Of a DNA stretch of 64,000 bases, positions 55,497 through 64,000 are shown piece after piece. This DNA is from Cyathus striatus. Taxonomy: Eukaryota; Basidiomycota; Agaricomycetes; Agaricales; Nidulariaceae. A program made the position numbers and the translations under genes. The number at the start of each line of letters is the position of its first letter. Positions within the stretch are counted from its first letter, which is position 1. The notes beneath the pieces are model-generated. The model made no database searches. It was not told where the DNA came from and saw only the letters and a program-made list of their open reading frames with translations. The stretch lies in the NCBI GenBank assembly GCA_025738555.1, contig JAOVFP010000023.1:1178001-1242000 (forward strand). Reading direction: 5' to 3'.

Positions 55497-57825
55497 TTAG
55501 TCCTTCTTCTCGCCATTGGTCTCCGATGGTTGCTCAGAGGTCTGGCCCTCAGCAGCGCGCTTCTCGTAAACCTTTTGGAAGAGACCAAGAGATGCTTGTT
55601 GAGTCTCATTGATCTTCTCCCGGATAGCATCAGCATCGACGGAGCCATCACCAGACTGACCCTTGGAGGCGAGTTCACGGAGTTCAGCGACAAGTTTGGT
55701 GACCTTCTCCTTCTCGGTAGCATCGAGCTGATCCTTGAATTCGGTCATGGCCTTTTCAGTATCAGTGCAGACAGACTCGGCCTTGTTGGCCTCCTCGATG
55801 AGAGCACGACGAGCCTTATCGGTCTCAGCATACTGCTCAGACTCTGAAACCATGCGCTCAATGTCCTTGTCGGAGAGACCCGATGATGAAGCGATGGTCA
55901 TAGACTGATCCTTGTTGGTGGCCTTGTCCTTGGCGGAGACGTTGACAATACCATCTATACGTAAAGTAAGTGACTGATCCATACAGAGCACCGTAATAAC
56001 TACGTACCGGCATCAATGTCAAAGGTGATCTCAATCTGAGGAACGCCCTTGGGAGCGGGAGGAATACCAACGAGATTGAAGTTTCCAAGAAGCTTGTTGT
56101 CACGAACGAGTTCACGTTCACCCTGGTAAATCTTGACCTCAATGGCGGTCTGGCCATCGGCAGCAGTGGAGAAGACCTGAGACTTCTTGGTAGGAATGGT
56201 GGTGTTGCGGTTAATGAGCTTGGTCATGATACCACCGAGTGTCTCAATACCCAAAGAAAGAGGGGTGACATCAAGGAGAAGGATGTCGGTGACGTTTCCG
56301 GCCAACACACCACCTTGAATAGAGGCACCGATAGCGACAGCTTCATCGGGGTTGACACCCTTGGAAGGCTCACGGCCGAAGATTGACTTGACAGCGTCCG
56401 CGACCTTGGGCATGCGGGTCATACCACCAACAAGGATAACTTCGTTAACCTCATTAGCTTTGACACCAGCATCCGAGAGAGCCTTCTTGCAAGGGTCAAT
56501 GGTGCGCTTGACAAGAGGCTCGACGAGGGTCTCGAACTGAGAGCGCCTAAGCTTGATGTTGATGTGCTTGGGTCCAGAGGCGTCAGCGGTGATGAAAGGC
56601 AAGTTGATCTCAGTCTGAGTGGTGGATGACAATTCAATCTTGGCCTTCTCAGCGGCCTCGCGGACACGCTGGATAGCCATACGATCACCTTTGAGATCGA
56701 TTCCGCTTTCCTTCTTGAACTCGTCCAAGATGTGTTCGACGAGGAGAATATCGAAGTCCTCACCACCCAAATGTGTGTCACCATTCGTCGACTTCACCTC
56801 GAACACACCCTTCTGCATCTCCAGGATAGATATATCAAAAGTACCACCTCCAAGATCGTAGACGGCAATGACGGAGTCCTCAACGCGGTCGAGACCATAG
56901 GCAAGGGCGGCGGCGGTAGGCTCGTTAATGACACGGAGAACGTCAAGGCCTGCAATTTGACCTGCGTCTTTTGTTGCCTGTCGTTGGGCGTCGTTGAAGT
57001 AAGCAGGTACTGTAACAACGGCATGGCTGAAGAAAACGAAGTAAATAAATTGTTTCAAACGAAATGTATCCAAGAATACTTACTTGACTTTCTTGTTAAG
57101 GAATTGCTCCGCTGTCTCACGCATTTTTGTGAGGACCATTGATGACAACTCTTCTGCGGACTGTATCGGGGTTAAGCGAATGACGTTGCACAGCGTACAA
57201 AAAAACGCACGAATTGCTGCTTCTTCCCACCGTTATCAACCTCTATAGCGGGACGACCATCGGACTTGGGAACAATGTGGAATGGCCTGGTGGCAGAATA
57301 TAAGAATACATAATTTGAGTATAATAATGAAAAATTCATAACATACCAATGTTTCATGTCATCCTGCACTTCCTTGTCTTTGTACTGACGACCAATTAAA
57401 CGCTTGAAAGCGAAGACAGTGTTTGCTGAGTTGACGACTGCCTGACGCTTAGCGGGAAGACCGACAAGACGCTCGGCGTGTTTCGTGAAGGCTACCACTG
57501 AAGGTGTTGTTCGTGCACCCTCGGCGTTTTCAATGACACGGGAAGTCTTTCCCTCCATGACAGCAACACATGAATTGGTGGTACCCAAGTCAATACCCAC
57601 AACAGGGCCTTGCAGACAGATTAGCAAAGGCTACAACAAAGTGGGAGCTATCAACTTACCGTTGACCTTGGAGTTCATGTTACGTGCAATCATGGAACGG
57701 GGAATACCCTTGAATAAGGGAGCATTAGTTGAGTGTCTTTAGGAAGATGGAAAGAAAAGAGAGCGTACAGCATATTGGCCTGACCTGGCAACAGTCTGAC
57801 GGAGGGAGCGAGCAACGGTGAACAT
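55497..57825 (-). CDS. SSC1: Mitochondrial Hsp70 (Ssc1)
   Basis: Seven exons (57825-57769, 57708-57660, 57608-57347, 57286-57211, 57160-57084, 57026-56008, 55954-55497) give 665 residues. It is the ATP-driven chaperone of the mitochondrial matrix and motor of protein import. The presequence ([19 protein letters not shown], then RSMIARN) is basic and hydroxylated. The ATPase domain shows [38 protein letters not shown] and [15 protein letters not shown]. The substrate domain shows [16 protein letters not shown] and the [14 protein letters not shown] strand. The tail ([14 protein letters not shown]) is matrix type, not the cytosolic EEVD. Introns cluster in the 5' half, typical for fungal Hsp70 genes. 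The call is very secure. Confidence 0.96.
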
Positions 57826-58310
57826 GGTGGTTAAGGTGAGAAGAGCAAATTTTCGTGTCGGCCGGGTTGATTTTTGAAGGGTTTCTGTTTGTTTCTAATT
57901 TGTTCTCGAGTATTCTCAAGTATTAATATTAAAATTTCAATTTTGCTTATTCCAGTGATTACGCACAGCGGCATTAGTACTACGTGTTACTGTATTATAT
58001 ATATTATGTGCCACGCAAGTGCTACGGCTGCTCTGAGAATCTGAGCCGCTGACTTGTACTGACTCCTACTGAGTACTGAAGCTGAAGTACTGAATCTGGG
58101 TTTTTGTTTCATATTTTTGCGTATATACGTCACAGAGTGACAGGTCACAATTTCAGCACTAAATTGGTCAAGTTCCCCACTTGATTTTCTGTGTCCGGTC
58201 TCCGCTTTCGCCGGACGCCCGGACCTGCTAATAACCTACATGTACATAATGCAATTCGAATCCGCACCTCTCCCCACATCATCTACTATACTCCCACCGT
58301 ATCCTTGAAC
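57826..58310. promoter_or_regulatory. Divergent promoter of Hsp70 and APH-like gene
   Basis: 485 bp between two outward-facing genes. I looked for heat-shock elements (alternating GAA/TTC every 5 bp) and found no convincing triple array by eye. The part near 57990-58010 is AT-rich (tattatatatattatg). Confidence 0.4.
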
Positions 58311-59795
58311 ATGCCTTCTGATGCTCCTAAGATTGGTGGAGAGTACGGTGAAATCAGAGCTTCAATCAACATTGATAACCTCAACCTCTACTTGTCGAGG
58401 AATGTGCCAGTCGTCAAAACACCTGTAGACGTGAAACAGTTTAAAGTAGGTCTTCTACAGTTCTATACTAACATGTCTAACGTACATTGTAGTTTGGGCA
58501 GGTAACCAATTAGTATGCACCATTTGCCTCCGTGACTGAATGTAGCTTCAGTCGAACCCCACGTACTTCCTCACCGATGCAAAGTATGCTCTTTCGTCCA
58601 TATACAATGCTATGTATTAACTTGATTGCGCAGCAAGACGCTCTTTGTGTTAAGGAAGAAGCCTGCTGGCGAACTCCTTTCCAAGACCGCACACCAAGTC
58701 GAACGCGAATATACCATGCTCGCTGCACTTCACAGGCATAACACCAATCCCACTACACCAGCAGAGAAAATAGTTCCAGTCCCGGAACCTATCATTCTAT
58801 GTGAAGACAACTCCGTCGTTGGAACCCCGTTCTATATCATGGAGTTCTTGGACGGTCGTATATTCACAGACACTAGGATGCTTGAGGTCTCGCCGAAAGA
58901 AAGACGAGAATGGTTAACAATTTAGTTATTCCTGCACCTAGATATTCCTGAACATGTTTGTATAGCTGGTTATCCGCTATTCGGGCCTTGGCTGCTCTCG
59001 GCTCTGTCGACCCCGCTGCAATCGGTCTCTCAAACTTTGGCCCACCCACAGACTACTTCCCGCGTCAAATCAAGTCGCTTTCTCGCGTATCAAGTGCACA
59101 GGCAGTGGCTGTCGACATTGAAACAGGGAACGCAGCGGGAGATATTCCTTATTTCAATGAGATGGTTGAATGGTATCGAAACAACCTACCTGATGAGAAG
59201 AAGCTAGGCCTCCGCATTGTACACGGAGACTACAAACTTGATAATCTCATCTTCCATCCCACTGAAAACAGAGTTATAGGTATTCTCGATTGGGAGCTTT
59301 GTACACTTGGGAGTCCCGTAGGTACCCTTCTGCATTCCTAACAAGCACCGCTACTGATCCTCTCACAGCTTGCAGATCTCGGAAACTTGACTCAGCCGTG
59401 GTCAGTTGATCCTCGAGACGTTCCGGGTGAAGCTAGTACTTTCCTTAGAGGATACAAGAACACCACTGTTGACGTTCCGATCCCTCTGGAGGATCTGGAA
59501 AGAGAATACTGCAAACTTGGTAAACTACCATATCCTATGCCTGAGATGACTTTTGTTCGTAGCTGGATGTTTTTTAGGGTACGTTTTCTTATTGCCCTTG
59601 GAGATTAATAGACTGACTTTTTTTTTTTGGCAGTTATCCGTCATCTCGCAAGGTATTGCTGCGCGTTATGCACGCCGACAGGCTAGCTCTGAGAAAGCAT
59701 ATATTCATGTTGGGATGTTCCCAGTAATTGGACTGTTAGCACGAAGAGTTTTGGAGCGTGAAGGGATCTCCTTTGACAAGAAAGCGAAGTTGTAA
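58311..59795 (+). CDS. Aminoglycoside-phosphotransferase-like kinase (ACAD10/11 N-domain type)
   Basis: Seven exons (58311-58445, 58493-58501, 58552-58583, 58634-58912, 58966-59317, 59369-59578, 59634-59795) give 392 residues. Motifs are [13 protein letters not shown] at the nucleotide loop, [12 protein letters not shown] with the ATP-site lysines, ALHRH..., [12 protein letters not shown], the catalytic [13 protein letters not shown] and the metal site [12 protein letters not shown]. In animals this domain is fused to acyl-CoA dehydrogenases ACAD10/11, where it phosphorylates 4-hydroxyacyl-CoA. Here it stands alone, as is usual in fungi. Exon 2 has only 9 nt and encodes Phe-Gly-Gln. No strong targeting signal at the N-terminus. 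The substrate is not known. Confidence 0.88.
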
Positions 59796-59985
59796 ATTGC
59801 ATATGAGTTGTTTATATTATATTTTTTGGAACATTATCTCGAAATTCTAGAGAATTTGTTCATTGCATATTTGTTTCAAGTCTAGTTATATGATTGTGAT
59901 ATCTATATTAGATACAAAATATTCTTGCCAGTTTCAGTGTAATGTCCTCCAGATATGTACATAGTAGAAAAGTGCATAGCGTGGT

Positions 59986-62900
59986 TTAACTATTTGAGGG
60001 TGATGAGACGTGGTCAGTTGAAAACAATCGAGATAGCCTTCGTAGAGGTCCTCTCTCATTCTGGGTTTCATCTCGTCCACCTTCCGAATCAGATCCATGC
60101 GATGATGGGTGCAAGCTAACGACATGGCTTGGTTTGCTAGGAGTATTTGTCAAGAAGTTGATGCATAGACCCCACAGGTTGTTGCCACTAAATGTTTGAT
60201 CGTCACCTAGAATGGCCTGATCAGCAATCTCGGCCAATTTTCTAGCTTCTTCAGTGTCCCTTCTCGACACAATGCTACTTGGTGGAGGATTCTCGTCTTC
60301 GTCCAGTGCCCATGCCCAACCCCAGCCAGGAGAAGACTTCAGACTATCTCTAATTTCGTTACGTTTCTCGGAATCAACTGCGTTTTGAAGTAACGTCATA
60401 CGTCTTAATCCATCCTGCTGGGCCTTCTCCAAGTGTCGTTTGCGGTGTTTCTCTATTGTTTTCACTGTATGAGAGAACTTCTTGCCAAACACTGATTCTC
60501 CTTCTAGGAAACGTCTGATCGTCAATTCGGAAAGCACTCCGATGCTTTCTGGGGGGACTGTAAATGCATCTAGGTCTGATTCAGGCTCTAGAGAGCGTAT
60601 TATGCCTTGAGTAGAGACGCGCTCGCGAATCATGCGTCCCCACGAAGTGTGATCCTACCCCTCCCTGTCAGAAACAGTAGCAGCCAATAAAAAGAACTAA
60701 ACATACAGTAACATCTGCATATACGGCTGGATCTCCAGCTGTACGTTCACCAATGGGAAGAGGTGGAGGAACCGCAGCAGTCGAGCGAAATCGTGGCCCA
60801 CCTACATCACTCGGAGACACAGAGTTTTCTCGATTTGCTGCCGAACCCGGCGGGGGTGGTGATGCGGAATCTGAAGGCGCCTTTTCCTCTTTGGACCGAC
60901 GCGATCGACCAACGGACGCCGCACGCTTTATAGCGGAGCCAGCATGAGTGAGTTTTGAGGTCAATGTGCGTCTCAGCGACTTTTTCGATCGTTTCTTGCG
61001 AAGCTCGGGTTCAGAATCTAAGTGTGCTTTCTCTCCAGAAAGATCTGACGATTTATTATGCGACGATACAGCAGATTCGTCCGCCAAGCTGGAGCTCTGT
61101 GAATCGCTATTGATGATTTCAGGAGATGTCACACGAATGAGCTCGTTTGCAAAAAGTGGGGATTGCGGATTACTGCTCGGTGTCAGATTCATGTCCGTAA
61201 CGAACTTGCAAAATGTAGCTATGGACCTGAAACAGTACTTGGCCGGTGTGGTAAACGAAAACAGTACCGGTAATATGTGGGCGGTATCTTCGACGATCAT
61301 AAGTCTACAGACAATGAACTAGCAATTGCTCTTACCATCGTAGACTTGTAAATGCACAGATGTAGGTTGCGGATGACGTTCGTCAATTCCTTGAAGTGCT
61401 GGATACAAGGATCTCAAGTGTTCATTTATCGGGTACTTTGAGGGGTTCGCCGCTTTATGAGCACTAATAAATGACTTTAGAAGATATTCAAAAACGTGAA
61501 CACCAGTGTTAACGTACGTATATATAATCTCATCCCGTAGGACCTCTTTGTCGCTAGCAATAAATAGCAAGGGAGGCAATCCACCAAGATAGGATAGCAC
61601 AGGACTAATGAGAGGATGGGTAATAAGAGAGTTTTGGGTATAAAAATGGACCTGTCTATTCACTTCCAAATCTTCACCTGACTTCGTTGTCAAAGTTATG
61701 TTCTGAGACTCGAAGGAACCGACTGGAGGTAAAGGGGTTGTTGCACCAATGTCAACGGGCAGCCCGGATGACTGCCTTTCCGACAGCATGGTGGTAATGG
61801 TATCGGAGTCACCATGATCTGGAGTATGTATAAATGCCTGGCGAATTCTCCGTCGAAGGGATTGATGGACGTTAATAGACTCTTCAGGGGACGGAGGGGG
61901 CCAAAGCGTGCTTGGTTTGTGAAACGACAGGCCATGGGTAGGTATAACGTCCTGAATAAGGGCCGTCAGACATTAGTTATTTGATTTATTTGAGTGATTA
62001 CCGTGTCTGTGTTGGTATGTACACTTGGAAATGAATGGGTCAAATCACACCAAGGCGAAATGAGAACTCCCCCGGCTGGCATTGGGAGGCCAAGATCACG
62101 AATCACTTGAAGAAGTGCTAGCGAAAGTCCCCCGCCTGCTGAATCCCCAGCTACAATTATGTGCGTAGGATTAACGGGGGAATGGGCTGCGCCGGGAGGT
62201 GGTTCTATAAGAAATAAATCTAAGGAAACGATCAGAAAGCTGGTGGTTTGAAAGTATGAGAACGTTCATACACGCGGCAAGAGCGTCTTGAAGTGCACAT
62301 GGAAACGGGTATTGAGGCGCCAGGCGGTAATTGATAGCTGTACGTGTACTGTCAGTACGCCAGGAAAGAAAAGCGCCCATGCGATCGATACACACCGAAG
62401 ACACGACCATTGATCTTGCGGGCATGCCGCTGTATACTGTATCTATAGTTTTGCCTCAAAAAAATGTGTCAATGAGGTCTTCTAAATATGCACGCACCGT
62501 TCCTGGTCGATACTACCAAAATAGTAACCTCCTAGAATGATGTCTGTTTAAAGGCAGGTAAATAAAACTAAGGAAAATCTCACCTCCATGAAGGTAAAAA
62601 ATACATCTCATTTCATCCATTTCTGCGCGGTATACAGCAGGCTGTTCTTCGGTGGATGGAGCACCATCTTGCAACACGTCGCTTCCTCTCTGCTTCTGTT
62701 GCATCTTGTATCTTCGTTTAGCCTCGCGCCAATCCTTCTTGGCTGTAATCCATTGAGCATCGATGCTAAGTATGAAGTAAACCAATGTATATGATGTGTC
62801 TGTTAACAGTGAAAAAACTTACTTACCCATTAATGCCACGAACTTGCCACCATTTCACGCCTCCGACGACTCGTTTGGCTACTTCTTCTCCACCCAGGAC

Positions 62901-63348
62901 CTGAACAAGATGGACCGCGGCTTTCTCGCACACAGATACTGGAATTATAACTCTGACTACGTGTGTCCACGGAGGAGATGGCGTCTTGGTATTCGAGAAT
63001 CCTTGAAGTTCATCTACAGTGTGACTACACGAAAACAAGGGTTCATTAAGGAACCGTGCGTATGGAATCCAATACGGCTGTCACTCACAAACTAGCGGCG
63101 TTCAAGAATGCCTAAAGGTTGTAATATAAGTTGATCCACGATGCTTATATTTCCATGGACCACAAGTAACTACGCACCTTCACCACTGTGAAAACCTGGT
63201 CATATAACACATCGTCCTGCTTCAAACGCGTCCCATTCTTCTTATCTTCAGATTCGCCTCTCAGCTGGTCCAAGTAATGTTTGACCAGCGTTTCCAGTAA
63301 GACTGGACCAACCCTCCATCCCACTTCACGTGTTAAGGAGTTGGGCAT
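59986..63348 (-). CDS. Hormone-sensitive-lipase-type alpha/beta hydrolase with long C-terminal extension
   Basis: Twelve exons (63348-63178, 63111-63089, 63024-62827, 62765-62584, 62531-62498, 62442-62396, 62337-62272, 62219-62002, 61951-61518, 61463-61336, 61287-60707, 60654-59986) give 916 residues. The lipase core has the oxyanion motif HGGGYYFGS (about 190), [11 protein letters not shown], the nucleophile GDSAGGG (Ser about 267), an acid candidate in [10 protein letters not shown] and the His in DTAHILPV. About 390 residues follow, with a basic Lys/Arg/Ser stretch ([15 protein letters not shown]), a Pro-rich part and a charged helix, then a Ser-rich end. Exon 2 is 23 nt. The start is tentative, since an upstream exon is possible. 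It probably acts on acyl esters at lipid droplets or membranes; the substrate is unknown. Confidence 0.85.
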
Positions 63349-63897
63349 TCCTGTTGAACTTGACTTGTGGACGGTGGGGGTCCAACCAGCAGGTGACCAC
63401 TGCTCCCAGATAAGTACTATTAATGGAGGCGAAGACAGCGCGGTCCTATGGGTATCCGTTGAGGGGAAGAAAAAGAAAGGTATGCTAACATGACCCCCTC
63501 GGGCTTGTGGACAACTTGTGGCAGTGAAATATTACGGCTTGAGATTGACCAATAGATGCTTATTGCCAATTGGTGCAATGATACATACATAGATCGTACA
63601 CACCGCTGGGCGTCGGACGTACTACGCGATCAGTTCCCCTTAGTTCATGAGGATTAAATAAATAATCTGTTGGATATACAAACGCCTCCAAGTCCGACTC
63701 GCGCTCCCGTTTTCCGTTAGACCGCGCCCGTTCGTATTCACTCAGCAGCCACCGAGGTCATACGCTCATTGCGCGGTAAAGGATAATATATCAGGAATTA
63801 CATATCTGGCCATCTGCTACAGATCTCCCGATGGGTTCCCTCCCCTCGATGATATTTCTATACGGTGTGGTTCACGCAAGAGAATCGTTTTATGTAA
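63349..63897. other. Spacer between lipase and right-edge kinase
   Basis: 549 bp between divergent genes. It may contain upstream exons of either gene. No RNA gene or repeat seen. Confidence 0.35.
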
Positions 63898-64000
63898 ATG
63901 CAAGACCTCACAGGCCAAGTTCGCAAAGTTGGAGATTACCCTTTCGCTCATGGTGGCATGGCCAATCTGTGGAAGGGTTCCTGGGCACAGGGACAAGCTG
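63898..64000 (+). CDS. Start of a protein kinase-like domain, cut by the window edge
   Basis: The frame from the ATG at 63898 reads QDLTGQVRKVGDYPFAHGG and then MANLWKGSW to the right edge. This is the usual lead-in and glycine-rich loop of the expanded mushroom kinase family (DLTGQ..., then G-G-x-x-x-x-W-K-G). The loop has HGGMANLW where a second Gly is more usual. Upstream exons may exist, as an acceptor AG lies just before the conserved part. Most of the gene is outside the window, so activity cannot be judged. Confidence 0.6.
   Translation, partial: MQDLTGQVRKVGDYPFAHGGMANLWKGSWAQGQA

Noticed and set aside
55530..55847. Plus-strand frame of 105 codons
   Set aside because: Antisense shadow of the conserved C-terminal Hsp70 exon.

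Overview
The window looks like nuclear DNA of a filamentous basidiomycete, most likely a mushroom-forming Agaricomycete. Nearly every gene is cut by many short introns (41-83 nt, mostly 48-60) with GT..AG ends. The genes are eukaryotic core genes on both strands with short spacers (eIF4G, cullin-4, dynactin p25, mitochondrial Hsp70, tRNA ribosyltransferase Rit1, leucine carboxyl methyltransferase, Erv-type sulfhydryl oxidase). They are mixed with fungal accessory families (F-box/LRR proteins, an HSL-type lipase, a kinase with the fungal 'DLTGQ' leader). I assigned exon borders by hand from reading frame, splice signals and recalled family motifs. No search was run.

Layout. 1-7.5 kb: a partial serine-rich single-pass membrane protein running off the left edge, then eIF4G, both on the minus strand. 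7.5-14.2 kb: gene-poor, with one F-box gene. 14.2-34.9 kb: a metabolic neighbourhood with three paralogous isocitrate lyase/PEP mutase-family genes (A 14260, B 27835, C 30849) and two paralogous cytochrome b5-FMN 2-hydroxyacid dehydrogenases (24035-26113 minus; 32629-34893 plus). Between copy A and the rest lie a leucine carboxyl methyltransferase, a RecB-like nuclease/SF1 helicase fusion and an F-box/LRR gene. 34.9-43.6 kb: a TMEM70-like mitochondrial protein, a cullin-4 gene flanked by two paralogous F-box-like genes, and dynactin subunit 5. 43.6-47.5 kb: a gene-poor stretch with a long inverted repeat and MITE-like palindromes, then an unrecognised gene. 48-64 kb: SET-domain protein, Erv oxidase, proline iminopeptidase, RIT1, mitochondrial Hsp70, aminoglycoside-phosphotransferase-like protein, HSL-like lipase, and the start of a kinase at the right edge.

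How genes may work together. The three lyase-family genes beside two flavocytochromes fit a locus for oxalate (or another two-carbon/2-oxoacid) metabolism. One enzyme class can split oxaloacetate to oxalate and acetate, and the other class includes the flavocytochrome-like glyoxylate dehydrogenase that oxidises glyoxylate to oxalate in brown-rot fungi. This is inference from family membership and co-location. The three lyase copies each lack a different one of eight intron positions and share a TATA-like element 79-103 bp before the start codon. Cullin-4 next to F-box-like genes is notable but may be chance.

Quality note. Three otherwise well-formed genes (LCMT1-like, SET, F-box/LRR at 22.1 kb) each need exactly one extra base to stay in frame. 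That points either to single-base sequencing/consensus errors or to three young pseudogenes.
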